Source: Psychromonas sp. SA13A (GTDB taxonomy: Bacteria > Pseudomonadota > Gammaproteobacteria > Enterobacterales > Psychromonadaceae). From it: a stretch of 39,334 bases of DNA. The stretch is from contig NZ_WTKU01000031.1 of NCBI RefSeq assembly GCF_011378715.1, positions 1 to 39,334 of the forward strand, in the 5' to 3' direction. The notes under the pieces are model-generated. The model made no database searches and was not told the origin of the DNA. It was given only the letters and a program-made list of their open reading frames with translations. Within the stretch, counting starts at the first letter, position 1. Each line of letters opens with the position of its first letter. The translations under genes were made by a program, and so were the position numbers. This document shows, piece by piece, positions 16,363 through 26,849 of this stretch.

Positions 16363-18192
16363 TTAATCACACCCTAAAAATCCACCCGTTTGGTGTGCCC
16401 ATAGTTGTGCATAAACGCCTTTTTGTTCAATTAACTGCTGATGACTGCCTTGTTCAATAATGCTACCTTTATCTAACACTATTAGGCGGTCCATCGCTGC
16501 GATTGTTGATAGACGATGTGCAATCGCAATAACCGTTTTACCTTGCATTAACTCATATAAACTTTCTTGAATCGCTGCTTCAACTTCAGAATCTAATGCA
16601 GAGGTCGCTTCATCCAATACTAGAATAGGGGCATCTTTTAATAATACGCGTGAGATAGCAATACGTTGGCGTTGACCGCCTGACAATTTCACTCCTCGTT
16701 CACCGACTTGTGCATCGTAACCAGTATTGCCTTCACTATCCGTTAAGGTAGAGATAAATTCATGCGCCTGTGCTTGCTTAGTCGCTTTTAATAACTCTTC
16801 TTCAGTTGCATCGGGGCGACCATAAAGAATGTTTTCGCGAATAGAGCGATGTAATAAAGATGTATCCTGTGTCACCAAACCGATTTGTAATCGTAAACTT
16901 TCTTGCTGAACATCTTTAATATCTTGGCCATCGATAATGATCTGACCTTTTTCAACATCATAAAAGCGTAACAATAGATTCACTAATGTTGACTTACCCG
17001 AGCCTGAACGGCCTACAAGTCCTATTTTTTCGCCAGGTTTGATATTTAGGTCCAGGTTTTCAATGACACCTTTACTCTCACCATAATGAAAACTCATCTG
17101 TTTAAAGTAGAGATTACCTTCACTCACCACTAATGGTTTCGCGTCTTTTTTGTCTTCAATAATATTAGGCTTCGCTAAGGTATTCATGCCGTCAGTCACT
17201 GTGCCTATATTTTCAAATAAAGCACTAAACTCCCACATGATCCACTGTGACATGCCGTTTAAACGTAATGCTAAACTTACCGCGATAGCAATGGCACCCA
17301 CTGAAATAGCGCTTTGCATCCATAGAGAGATAGACAAAGCCGTGATCGCAAAGGCTAAGACATAGTTAGATATTTGCACACTGACATTAATCCCCGTTGC
17401 CAAACGCATTTGTCGATAAACTGTATCTAAAAATCCTTTCATTCCTTGTTTGGCATAAGCCGATTCAGAGTCCGTATGCGCAAATAGTTTTACTGTTGAT
17501 ATATTGGTGTAACTATCAACAATTCGCCCCGTCATGGTTGAGCGGGCATCTGCTTGCTCTGTTGCTACTTTTCTTAGGCGCGGAATAAAGTAATACTGTA
17601 TACAGATATATATAACCATCCATACCAACATTGGAATCGCCAACCGGTAATCGGCTTTTGCAATCATCACCACCATGGAAATAAAGTACACTAAAACATA
17701 AACCATCACGTTTAGTAGCTTCATTACGGTTTCACGTACGGCCAGCGCTGTTTGCATGACTTTAGTGGCTATTCGTCCGGCAAAATCATCTTGATAAAAA
17801 GACACGCTTTGCTTTAACAAATAGCGATGTGCAAACCAGCGGATCGACATCGGATAATTGCCTAACAAAACTTGATGTACGATCAAAGAATGTATAATAG
17901 TTAGGACAGGAATTAACACTAAAACCATTAATGACATTAATATTAACTTTTGCCCTTCATCTACTAATAACGTCTCTGGATTTTTAGTGATTAACCAGTC
18001 GACGAGTTGTCCCATGAACCCAAATAAAGACACTTCCAATATAGCTAAAATAGCTGTTAGTAAGGTCATAAAGAAAAGTGCCGTTTTATAACCCTTTGTA
18101 TAGTGCATGCAAAAGGCAACGAGTGTATTTGGCGGCTGGGTTGGTTCTTGATCGTTTAGCGCAGGCACCAAACTTTCAAAAAATTTATACAT
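16363..18192 (-). CDS. ABC exporter, fused membrane and ATPase domains (MsbA/MDR-like)
   Basis: A half-transporter of 609 aa that would act as a homodimer. The membrane domain covers about residues 35-325, with six hydrophobic segments. The ATPase domain follows with Walker A GLVGRSGSGKST, signature LSGGQRQR, Walker B ILVLDEATSALD and H-loop IAIAHR. The first ~30 residues (ending NDQEPTQPPNT) are a short soluble lead. AAGGA seven bases before the ATG supports the start. It stands alone, divergent from the adenine deaminase gene. Its substrate (lipid, drug or peptide) cannot be told from sequence. No accessory periplasmic protein lies nearby. Confidence 0.92.
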   Translation of the reverse strand: MYKFFESLVPALNDQEPTQPPNTLVAFCMHYTKGYKTALFFMTLLTAILAILEVSLFGFMGQLVDWLITKNPETLLVDEGQKLILMSLMVLVLIPVLTIIHSLIVHQVLLGNYPMSIRWFAHRYLLKQSVSFYQDDFAGRIATKVMQTALAVRETVMKLLNVMVYVLVYFISMVVMIAKADYRLAIPMLVWMVIYICIQYYFIPRLRKVATEQADARSTMTGRIVDSYTNISTVKLFAHTDSESAYAKQGMKGFLDTVYRQMRLATGINVSVQISNYVLAFAITALSISLWMQSAISVGAIAIAVSLALRLNGMSQWIMWEFSALFENIGTVTDGMNTLAKPNIIEDKKDAKPLVVSEGNLYFKQMSFHYGESKGVIENLDLNIKPGEKIGLVGRSGSGKSTLVNLLLRFYDVEKGQIIIDGQDIKDVQQESLRLQIGLVTQDTSLLHRSIRENILYGRPDATEEELLKATKQAQAHEFISTLTDSEGNTGYDAQVGERGVKLSGGQRQRIAISRVLLKDAPILVLDEATSALDSEVEAAIQESLYELMQGKTVIAIAHRLSTIAAMDRLIVLDKGSIIEQGSHQQLIEQKGVYAQLWAHQTGGFLGCD

Positions 18193-18342
18193 GATAATTC
18201 CTTAAGTGTTGCAAAGTTTCTTATTAGTCTTTTAAAGTAAATCTTGGAGGGATGTTCATTGCAACGATGATAATGGTTAAGTTATACAAAACAAGCATTA
18301 ATTACTGTAATGAATTTTTATCTATTTATTACAAGAATATAA

Positions 18343-19443
<1,101 letters not shown>

Positions 19444-19456
19444 TTTTTAAGTTGCC

Positions 19457-19490
19457 AACGCTCATTCTTTTATTGTTGAGCGTTACTTTT
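19457..19490 (+). terminator. Terminator of the adenine deaminase gene
   Basis: AACGCTCA pairs with TGAGCGTT across a 12-base loop and is followed by ACTTTT, 14 bp after the stop codon. Confidence 0.8.
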
Positions 19491-19566
19491 AGACTGCTTA
19501 TTTGGCTTTAGTTACCTCAAATTGCTGTTTTTTATCTTTTGCCGAACAACAGCACATTTACTTCAT

Positions 19567-19588
19567 AAATAGCCTTTTCAGGCTATTT
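19567..19588. terminator. Hairpin between convergent adenine deaminase and AsnC-type genes
   Basis: AAATAGCC pairs with GGCTATTT around a six-base loop. The ATAAATAGCC sequence is repeated once more at 19627-19636, beside the regulator stop. It probably terminates the leftward regulator transcript. Confidence 0.65.
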
Positions 19589-19636
19589 TGAACACCATTG
19601 CTAGGTTTGAACAAATAGGTTGAAACATAAATAGCC

Positions 19637-20092
19637 TTAAACATAAATCGGTAAAGCCCGTTTGTCTGCTATCTTCCTTACTGCTAAATGCGTATGGATA
19701 TCTTTAACACTTTTAATTCGATGTAACTTATTAGTGAAAGCTTCATAACCAGCCAAGTTCTTGCTAACCACTTCTAATAGATAATCGTAACGACCAGATA
19801 CGATATGTGCATTAATCACTTCATCCATATCAAGTAGTGCAGATTCAAAGACTTCAATTGTCTCTTCCTGATGCCTATTTAGGCTTACTTCTACAAAAAA
19901 GGTCATGGTAATACCCACGTGATTTTTATTTAAGTTCGCTTGGTAATCTTCAATATAACCATCGTCTTCTAGGCGTTTTAAGCGTCGTGCACAGGGAGAG
20001 GGCGATAAACCAACGCGATCCGCAAGATCTGCTGTTGATATACGTCCTTCATTTTGTAGTACAGCTAATATGTGACGATCTATTTTATCCAT
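19637..20092 (-). CDS. Lrp/AsnC-family transcriptional regulator
   Basis: A 151-aa regulator. The N-terminal HTH covers about residues 3-60 (DRHILAVLQNEGRISTADLA, then VGLSPSPCARRLKRLEDDG). The C-terminal AsnC ligand-binding (RAM) domain covers about 65-145, with AHIVSGRYDYLLEV as the effector-pocket block. Such proteins form octamers or dimers of dimers and respond to amino acids. The gene is divergent from an EamA-type exporter and an aminotransferase, separated by 148 bp, so it most likely controls them and itself in response to the amino acid they handle. Confidence 0.93.
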   Translation of the reverse strand: MDKIDRHILAVLQNEGRISTADLADRVGLSPSPCARRLKRLEDDGYIEDYQANLNKNHVGITMTFFVEVSLNRHQEETIEVFESALLDMDEVINAHIVSGRYDYLLEVVSKNLAGYEAFTNKLHRIKSVKDIHTHLAVRKIADKRALPIYV

Positions 20093-20240
20093 AACTTTCC
20101 TTGGTGTATTAAAGCGTGAATATGAATATATGCGCTTTAATCAGTTAATAATTAAGTTTTTAGAAGGTTGTTCGCCGAATAAGAGCTTTTATTTTAGTCA
20201 ATAATACTACTTGAAACTCTAGTTGATAGGAAGTTATTGA

Positions 20241-21155
20241 ATGAACAAGTTACAGCTACTACAAGTAAATAAAGTCAATTACAGTGCTATGTCGCCATTA
20301 ACTTATGGCTATTTAGCCATGCTAGTGGTGCTATTAATTTGGTCTGGTTTCTCATTGACAGTTCGTAATATTGGCACATCTCCCCTTACTATCGCAGATG
20401 TTGCGTTGATTCGTTTCTCTGTACCATTAGTTTTATTAGCTCCCTGGTTTATCAAGCATCTTGCAGTGATTAAAAAAGTGAGAATATCAGACTTTTTGCT
20501 TATTTTATTAGGTGGAATACCTTTCCTCTTTTTAGCTTCCTTAGGCGCAAAAATAGTCCCTACTGCATACGTTGCAACGATACTTACCGGCACCCCTCCT
20601 TTTTTTGTGGCCATACTTTCTATGCTTTTTTATAAACAGGTTATTACTAAGCAACGGTTATTGATGCTTTCCCTGATATTAATAGGAGTGCTTATTATGG
20701 TTGCTGGATTAGCGGAACAATTATCGCTAGAAATATTCACTGGTATTGGATTTTTATTGTGTGCTAGTTTGCTATGGTCCACTTATACTCTAGGGCTTAA
20801 ACGAGCTGGTTTGAGTGCGCTTACCGTGGCCATTATTATTTCTTATTTTTCATTCTTTATTATGCTGTTTTTAGTCTTGTCTGGTACTGTAGCAAGTAAT
20901 TGGGGCTCTTTCTCACTGCAACAGGCGATGCCATTTTTATTAGTGCAAGGTATTGGTGTTGGCATCGTTGCAACTATTGGTTTTTCCTATGCAGTGAGTC
21001 AATTGGGGTCGGCTAAGTCATCTATAATAGGTGCTTTGTCGCCCGGTATAACCTCGTTGTTAGCGGTACCTATTTTTGATGAGCCTTTATCAATTGCTAT
21101 TTTTTGTGGTATTAGCCTGACCATAACAGGTGTTATTTTATCAAATCGTGTTTAA
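20241..21155 (+). CDS. EamA/DMT-superfamily transporter, possible amino-acid exporter
   Basis: Ten hydrophobic segments arranged as two EamA repeats (about residues 22-155 and 165-303) mark an RhaT/YdcZ-type drug/metabolite transporter in the inner membrane. AGGAAG lies eight bases before the ATG. The next gene, an aromatic/aspartate-type aminotransferase, follows after 21 bp, and an AsnC-type regulator is divergent. The arrangement suggests export of an amino acid or its keto acid when in excess. Substrate is inferred only from context. 304 aa is typical. Confidence 0.88.
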   Translation: MNKLQLLQVNKVNYSAMSPLTYGYLAMLVVLLIWSGFSLTVRNIGTSPLTIADVALIRFSVPLVLLAPWFIKHLAVIKKVRISDFLLILLGGIPFLFLASLGAKIVPTAYVATILTGTPPFFVAILSMLFYKQVITKQRLLMLSLILIGVLIMVAGLAEQLSLEIFTGIGFLLCASLLWSTYTLGLKRAGLSALTVAIIISYFSFFIMLFLVLSGTVASNWGSFSLQQAMPFLLVQGIGVGIVATIGFSYAVSQLGSAKSSIIGALSPGITSLLAVPIFDEPLSIAIFCGISLTITGVILSNRV

Positions 21156-21176
21156 TTTTATTTAAGGTATTCAATT

Positions 21177-22352
21177 ATGTTAGAAAACTTACCTACCGTT
21201 CAAGGTGATCCCCTGTGGGCATTGTTACATCAATTTAATGCAGACCAACGAGATCACAAGATAGATATGCTGGTGGGCGTTTATCGCGATGAAACAGGCA
21301 AAACACCTGTTATGCAGCAAGTACAAAAAGCTGAAGTTAAACTAGCAACAGCTGCACAATCAAAATCTTATAAAATGTTGTCTGGTAACCTTGAGTTTAA
21401 TGATCATATAGCTAAGTTTGTATTAGGTGACAGTGCGCAATTTTCTGACCCATGTGCAATTCAAACCGTTGGTGGCTCTGGTGCATTAAGAGTGATTGCT
21501 GATTTTATAGCTGCTCTATCTCCTGATGCTGTGCTTTGGAATACCGACCCAGGTTATTTAAATCATCGTCCTATTATGGAAGGTGCAGGTTTAACGGTTA
21601 AACCCTTTCGCTGGCAGCATAAAGGGGGACTATTAGACATAGAAACTTGCTTTAAAGATTTAGAAAACGCTAAAGAAGGTGATATTTTATTATTACATGC
21701 GAGTTGTCATAATCCTTCAGGTGTGGACCCTTCATTAAAACAATGGCAACAATTTATTGATTTTTGTACAGCGAAAAAAATAATTCCTTTTATCGATATC
21801 GCTTACCAAGGTTTTGGCGATAGCCCTGAGCAAGATGCTGCGGGTTTAAGAATGTTTGTTGAACAGGTTGATCTGGTTTTAGTTGCAGCAAGTTGCTCAA
21901 AGAATATGGGGTTATACTGTGAACGTACAGGCGCAGCCATGGTGGTAGCAAAAGATCACTCTCAACATACAAAAATTCGTATGTTATTAGAACGTATCAC
22001 CCGTATCAATTATTCGATGCCTCCTAACCATGGCTCTGCGATTGCATCGTTATTATTTTCAGATCCTAAACCTTGGTTAGCAGAGTTAACTGTGTGTAGA
22101 GAGCGTATTAATGATTTACGCAACGCATTAGGGAAATTATTAGCTGAAATGGGTGCACCCGACTCTTTTCAAGCGGTAACAAGGCAAAAAGGTATGTTTT
22201 CTTTATTACCTTTAACAGCAGAGCAGATGGACGTTCTACGTGATAAGTACGCAATATATGGCATGTTAAATGGAAGAATTAATATTGCTGGTTTAAAGCA
22301 AGATCAAATTCAATATCTTGCTAGTGCATTAGTTGAAGTAAGCAAAGATTAG
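21177..22352 (+). CDS. Aspartate/aromatic-type aminotransferase (PLP, class I)
   Basis: A 391-aa PLP enzyme with the fold-type I layout of AspC/TyrB. The N-terminal part has LVGVYRDETGKTPVM. HASCHNPSGVDPS contains the conserved Asn-Pro of the cofactor site. PFIDIAYQGFGD supplies Asp and Tyr. ASCSKNMGLYCERTGA has the Schiff-base K242. In AspC the corresponding blocks read HGCCHNPTG and SFSKNFGLY, so this is a divergent branch. GGSGALR replaces GTGALR, with an extra-Ser difference. It transfers amino groups between aspartate or aromatic amino acids and 2-oxoglutarate. It is co-transcribed with the EamA transporter and probably regulated by the AsnC-type protein, which implies a role in amino-acid turnover rather than central aspartate synthesis. 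Confidence 0.9.
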   Translation: MLENLPTVQGDPLWALLHQFNADQRDHKIDMLVGVYRDETGKTPVMQQVQKAEVKLATAAQSKSYKMLSGNLEFNDHIAKFVLGDSAQFSDPCAIQTVGGSGALRVIADFIAALSPDAVLWNTDPGYLNHRPIMEGAGLTVKPFRWQHKGGLLDIETCFKDLENAKEGDILLLHASCHNPSGVDPSLKQWQQFIDFCTAKKIIPFIDIAYQGFGDSPEQDAAGLRMFVEQVDLVLVAASCSKNMGLYCERTGAAMVVAKDHSQHTKIRMLLERITRINYSMPPNHGSAIASLLFSDPKPWLAELTVCRERINDLRNALGKLLAEMGAPDSFQAVTRQKGMFSLLPLTAEQMDVLRDKYAIYGMLNGRINIAGLKQDQIQYLASALVEVSKD

Positions 22353-22391
22353 CTTGATTTAACTCAGAGTGGTTAAATTAATATGATGATT

Positions 22392-22430
22392 AAAAAATCC
22401 CAGTGATAAACCTTATCATTGGGATTTTTT
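22392..22430. terminator. Bidirectional terminator between aminotransferase and DUF3943 genes
   Basis: An 18-bp stem, AAAAAATCCCA then TGATAA pairing with TTATCA then TGGGATTTTTT (one G-T pair), has a three-base loop and T runs on both strands. It serves both convergent genes. Confidence 0.93.
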
Positions 22431-22495
22431 ATTAGTGGGCTTTGTCCTCTATTTGTCCTCTATTATGCGCTTTCTATCACTTTCTTTAGATAAAG

Positions 22496-24130
22496 TTACA
22501 TTCTTTCTCCTGCACCAAATCGATACACGACTTTACCTATCAGTTGCTGATGGTGGCTTTCTTCATCGGTTGTATAATAATTAACGAGGTCAGCCTGTAA
22601 TGCCCATTTGGCATTTAAACGATAATGAAGGCCGACGCCTGCGTTAAGTTGTAAATTATAACTGTCTTTATCTTCGTCCCAAATTTCTTCACCGATGCCT
22701 GCTGTAATGTAAGGGCGTAAATTAGAGTCCGTATTGAAATAATATTGACCATCAACACTAAAGGTTTCATAAGCGCTATATTGCTCGATGACTTCTTTTA
22801 ATAGCTTAGAAGAAGAATAATTTAAACGCGTTGAAAAGCGTTTTGAGAAGTATAAACCTAAGGATATCTGCGCATATTTGTTATTTAACTGGCCTCGTTT
22901 TCGGTCAAAGTTAAGATAACCAGTCCCAACACTTAAACCAATAATGCCTACATCAACAGGGTCTTTTGCATTGGTAAATGAGTAACGCTCACCTAGCTTA
23001 CGTTTACCGCTGATACCCGGTTGCGCTAAGCTATTGTCATCCCCAAACAAGTAATTTATTTCAAACATGACTTGTTTGTCCGTTTGTAAACCGCTGGGCG
23101 TACTTTGCTCTGATATTTTGACATAACCTGTTCCGGCTTTGATTAAGTCTCTACCAAATAAGCGATTTACATTTCGACCTAAAGAGTCAACGGGATCTAA
23201 TAAAAATAAAGCGGTATTACCTAAGTATTCACTACCCCAAACTGTGCCGCCGCCAGCCCAAATCTCGCGCTCTGTATTAAAAGCCCACTCACCGTAAACC
23301 CATCCTAATACTGGCGTTACCACTAAATCTTGCATTGAAGGCGTTTCTGCAAACGCTTCAACACCATATTCCCAAAATACCGTAGACATTAATGCTGAGT
23401 ATAAAAATGAATCCCACTGTCTATAGCCTGATTTACGTGCAGACTGGTAATAAACGCCGCCAAAATAAGGGTGCATAACATAATTTAAAATAGCATCATC
23501 ACGGTCCCATACTGGGCCTTCTTTAACATTCTCTAGCCACTTTTCACCGATGCTTTGGTCGTTATCACTATCCCAATTTGTCACTGATTCAGGTAATGCG
23601 GCTAATACGCCGACTACGCCTAATCCATAATAAAAGATAGAAGTAGTTTGTGACCAAAGTCGCTCTCCATCTTCACCATGTTGTGGAGAAAATAAAGACA
23701 CTTGATATGGGTTATCGTAAAAATCCTGTTCAACCTCAAACTGTTCCCAAGCAGAGTTAGTAAAAGCAGGTTGGTAATCCGTTGGTTGATTATTGTGTAT
23801 TGATATCGCACTCAACTGTTGCTTCGCTTCTGAGTTTTGATCCAGGCTTCTTTCTAAGTGAGTTGTTAGGGTTTTATCTAAGGAAGAGCCTGAGTATTGT
23901 GGCACAGGTTGTAGATGATTTCTTTCAGCTAAAGGTAGTTTGCTTGAATGAAAGTCAATGTTGGGTAATGGCTGCACAGGGGGGAGCTTGCCCAGTGCCA
24001 AGGTGCTTGTATCATTAGTATTATTTCTTGTCTCCTTTACATCACTATCTGAAGCGTTGAGATTGGGACTTATGATTAAAAGTTGCAAAATAGAGAATGC
24101 TAAACAGCATGAAGGTTTAGTGAATATCAT
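22496..24130 (-). CDS. DUF3943 outer-membrane-associated protein
   Basis: A signal peptide (residues 1-26, ending ISPNLNAS) is followed by a low-complexity, Asn/Gln/Ser-rich segment to about residue 130. The DUF3943 core covers about 185-345, with the conserved run NYVMHPYFGGVYYQSARKSG, then FWEYGVEAFAETPS, QDLVVTPVLGW and GEWAFN. The C-terminal ~170 residues alternate hydrophobic and polar residues and end VVYRFGAGERM, looking like outer-membrane strands. AAGG before the ATG supports the start. Function of the family is unknown. The long N-terminal region is unusual for a short DUF3943 protein. It is divergent from an acyltransferase gene. Confidence 0.85.
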   Translation of the reverse strand: MIFTKPSCCLAFSILQLLIISPNLNASDSDVKETRNNTNDTSTLALGKLPPVQPLPNIDFHSSKLPLAERNHLQPVPQYSGSSLDKTLTTHLERSLDQNSEAKQQLSAISIHNNQPTDYQPAFTNSAWEQFEVEQDFYDNPYQVSLFSPQHGEDGERLWSQTTSIFYYGLGVVGVLAALPESVTNWDSDNDQSIGEKWLENVKEGPVWDRDDAILNYVMHPYFGGVYYQSARKSGYRQWDSFLYSALMSTVFWEYGVEAFAETPSMQDLVVTPVLGWVYGEWAFNTEREIWAGGGTVWGSEYLGNTALFLLDPVDSLGRNVNRLFGRDLIKAGTGYVKISEQSTPSGLQTDKQVMFEINYLFGDDNSLAQPGISGKRKLGERYSFTNAKDPVDVGIIGLSVGTGYLNFDRKRGQLNNKYAQISLGLYFSKRFSTRLNYSSSKLLKEVIEQYSAYETFSVDGQYYFNTDSNLRPYITAGIGEEIWDEDKDSYNLQLNAGVGLHYRLNAKWALQADLVNYYTTDEESHHQQLIGKVVYRFGAGERM

Positions 24131-24418
24131 TGAAAATCCTTATCGATAAATTAGTTTCTATAAATAACCCTCTAGAGCAAAAACAAATGTTGTATATTAA
24201 GTGAATTCCATTCAATAAGTGACCGTAAGCAGGTCGATACTAATGTTAAAGTTGATAGTCATTATCAATTTTTTTAAGTTTTCTGTAATATTTATTCAGA
24301 ATGCTTGTCCTATTGATATTAATAATATTGTACACCAAAACGGTATTATTCATGACAGTGATTAATTTTCCGTTAGTTCTATTAATAATATACAAGTAAT
24401 AACATACAGGTGAATTAT

Positions 24419-25501
24419 ATGACGGCAGCACGCCAGTCCATTTTCTATATCGATTTCTTACGTTTCATTGCCGCGATCGCGGTTATTATGATCCATGTGC
24501 TTGGTCCTTTTCGTTATTTATACGGGGAAATTCCTGACAGCGATTGGTTAGCCGCCGCTGGACTTAATAGTCTTACACGCTGGGCTGTTCCCGTGTTTAT
24601 GATGATCAGTGGGGCACTGCTGTTATCTTCAAAAGCGCTATCCCCAAAAAAACTATCATCAAAAGCATTATCACAAGAATCTTTCAAATGGGGGCCTTAC
24701 CTGATTAAGCGTGTCAGTAAAGTTGTTGTACCATTTATTGGGTGGACGATAATCTTTGCTCTAGTCAGCGGTTATATGGTTGACGGCGTTTTTACTGGGC
24801 AATGGTCGAGTAATATTACAATGGATACATTGGGAAGCTCATTAACAGAGCCTGTCTGGTACCACCTTTGGTTTTTTTACGACTTTATTCCACTGTATTT
24901 TGTGATCCCATTTTTATTACCTTTACTTAAACAAGCCTCGGCTGATCATATTAAATTAGCCTTATCATGCTGGGCTATTTTATTTTTAATGCATTGGTTA
25001 AAAATAGGGGACTTTTTACAGCAAAATCTTGTGTTATATAGTGGCTACCTTGTTTTAGGTTGGTATCTGTTTAATAGGGATAATCGTGAACACTTAAAAT
25101 ATTGGATAGCAGCCGGTAGTTTTATGCTTTTGCTCAACTTTTTTGGTTCTTGGTATGTTGCTACGGAAAAACAAGCGTACAGTTCATTATTCATGGGGTA
25201 TAAAACACTTAATACTGCCATTATCGGAGGCATGTTATTTGTATTAGCACAAACTTATGCGCATAAAATACAAGGTCGTTTACGCGCTTTAGTGACCCTT
25301 ATTTCAACGTATAGTTTGGGCATTTACTTAGTTCACCCTTTAATATTGATCCCTGTACGTGATTTAAATAATGGGTTTTATCAAGTGTTTCAAAGTAACT
25401 GGATAGCGATTCCAATACTTACCTTTTTGACATTAGTTGGGTCATTATTATTAACTATGTTGTTAGTTAAGTTGCCATTTATTAGGCGCTTAGTACCGTA
25501 A
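24419..25501 (+). CDS. Acyltransferase-3 family membrane protein
   Basis: An integral membrane O-acyltransferase of about ten membrane segments (Acyl_transf_3; OafA, YiaH and OpgC relatives). It starts with the family's usual FYIDFLRFIAAIAVIMIHV, whose His is the likely catalytic residue, then RWAVPVFMMISGALLL. ATG 24419 is preferred to GTG 24410, as AGG lies eight bases before it. An internal loop has two similar segments (LSSKALSP and LSSKALSQ), which look like a small duplication. These enzymes acetylate or succinylate envelope sugars. The acceptor here is unknown. A stem at 25520-25550 follows. 360 aa is normal. Confidence 0.88.
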   Translation: MTAARQSIFYIDFLRFIAAIAVIMIHVLGPFRYLYGEIPDSDWLAAAGLNSLTRWAVPVFMMISGALLLSSKALSPKKLSSKALSQESFKWGPYLIKRVSKVVVPFIGWTIIFALVSGYMVDGVFTGQWSSNITMDTLGSSLTEPVWYHLWFFYDFIPLYFVIPFLLPLLKQASADHIKLALSCWAILFLMHWLKIGDFLQQNLVLYSGYLVLGWYLFNRDNREHLKYWIAAGSFMLLLNFFGSWYVATEKQAYSSLFMGYKTLNTAIIGGMLFVLAQTYAHKIQGRLRALVTLISTYSLGIYLVHPLILIPVRDLNNGFYQVFQSNWIAIPILTFLTLVGSLLLTMLLVKLPFIRRLVP

Positions 25502-25519
25502 TATTGCCGAAATCAAAAG

Positions 25520-25550
25520 CAGCGATTTTTCACCTGTTGATAAATCGCTG
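25520..25550 (+). terminator. Hairpin after the acyltransferase gene
   Basis: CAGCGATTT pairs with AAATCGCTG across 13 bases. It is followed by TATTGTCCTT, a poor T run, so it is a moderate terminator call. Confidence 0.6.
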
Positions 25551-25679
25551 TATTGTCCTTCTTATACTACAATAAATACCTAAATAGAGAGGTGGGGGAT
25601 ACTTAAATTAATTTATTAACCTTACCTGTTAGTAAATGATTAATTTTTTAGTCTTAACTCGAATAAGGGTTGCCGTTTT

Positions 25680-26708
25680 ATGAAAAAAAGTTACCCCACA
25701 TGGACAGTGTTCAGTACCCGTTGTTTATTATCTTTCCCTCTTTTTGTATTTGCAAACACGGCACTGGCGGAATTTTTAGGGGAAAACAGTCGTGTATCCA
25801 TTGATATTTCTTCTCGTGTTAGCAGTAACCTAGATACTCAAGATCATGCTTTCATGCATGTGTTAGGAATTGATATACATAAAGTATTTAGTAGTGAAAC
25901 AGGAGATATCGGCACATTAATACTGCAACCTTATATTGTAAAATTAAATAATGTTAAAAAACCTCATTTTATTTTTGATGATGGTAACGATACTAAGCTC
26001 ACATGGCGTATCGCAAACTTTAATTATACGGCTTTAAATCAAGGCAAGTTTAATATTAGATTAGGGCATTTTGAAGTACCTTTTGGGCTAGAATACCAAC
26101 TAGATACTAACGGTACGTTACATCAATTAACTACTGAGCAGCGAGGCATAAAAACAGATTGGGGGCTTTCTTTGAATGGTATCATGCCCAGTTTTGAATA
26201 TGAGGTTGCACTAACGCAAGGTTCAGGTGCTGAAATTAGTAATAATAGTGACTCGCACCTATTTTCTGGTCGAATTGGAACGCTCAGTACTAAAAATATA
26301 GTAACAGGCTTCTCATGGTTAAGCGGTGATATTTTAGCGGCTAATGGTGTTATTGAGCAGAAAAAAGTGGCCTTAGATCTTTCCTATTATTATTACCAAT
26401 GGCGGTTTATGGCGGAATCTTCTATTGGTAAAAGAGCAGGAAATAATACTGCTAATGGTTTTGCTGAAGTGATGTGGCGCACTCCCAAAGAAAACCTCTC
26501 TGTTTATACTCAGCTGCGTTATCAACGCGCAGAAATAGATCATAACGTGAGTAGTGAAAGCAGTTCTACAAGTAATTGGGTAGCGGGTGTGCAGTGGATG
26601 AGTGACCATGGTTTCGACGTTAGCGCACAATATAAACATAAATTAAAAGAAGCAAAAAACCAAAGTATTGAACCGATTTTAAGTGTGCAGCTAAGGTATA
26701 GAATGTAG
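25680..26708 (+). CDS. Outer-membrane beta-barrel (porin-like) protein, unassigned
   Basis: A signal peptide (residues 1-31, ending ANTALA) precedes a mature protein built of alternating short amphipathic strands: VSIDISSRVSS, LTWRIANFNYTAL, FNIRLGHFEVPFGLEYQ, ALDLSYYYYQWRFMAES and LSVYTQLRYQRAE, ending SVQLRYRM. This resembles a 14-18-strand outer-membrane barrel. The RLGHFEVPFG block recalls porins of the OprP/phosphate-selective type, but I cannot assign a family. The protein ends in M rather than the usual terminal F/W/Y. It is the first of three rightward genes with a secreted small protein and a GGDEF-EAL enzyme; gaps are 141 and 114 bp. Confidence 0.75.
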   Translation: MKKSYPTWTVFSTRCLLSFPLFVFANTALAEFLGENSRVSIDISSRVSSNLDTQDHAFMHVLGIDIHKVFSSETGDIGTLILQPYIVKLNNVKKPHFIFDDGNDTKLTWRIANFNYTALNQGKFNIRLGHFEVPFGLEYQLDTNGTLHQLTTEQRGIKTDWGLSLNGIMPSFEYEVALTQGSGAEISNNSDSHLFSGRIGTLSTKNIVTGFSWLSGDILAANGVIEQKKVALDLSYYYYQWRFMAESSIGKRAGNNTANGFAEVMWRTPKENLSVYTQLRYQRAEIDHNVSSESSSTSNWVAGVQWMSDHGFDVSAQYKHKLKEAKNQSIEPILSVQLRYRM

Positions 26709-26779
26709 CGTCATATGGCTTTAACGGTTAAAAAGTCAAATAATAATATATGAAACGATGAACATTAAACGGCAAGACA

Positions 26780-26809
26780 CTAAACAATAAAATCCTAAAC
26801 AATAAAATC
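26780..26809. repeat. Tandem 15-bp duplication
   Basis: CTAAACAATAAAATC occurs twice in exact tandem in the gap between the barrel gene and the secreted-protein gene. Confidence 0.9.
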
Positions 26810-26849
26810 TTAAAAAAAAATTAAATGATAAGGCATTAACCCAAATAAT

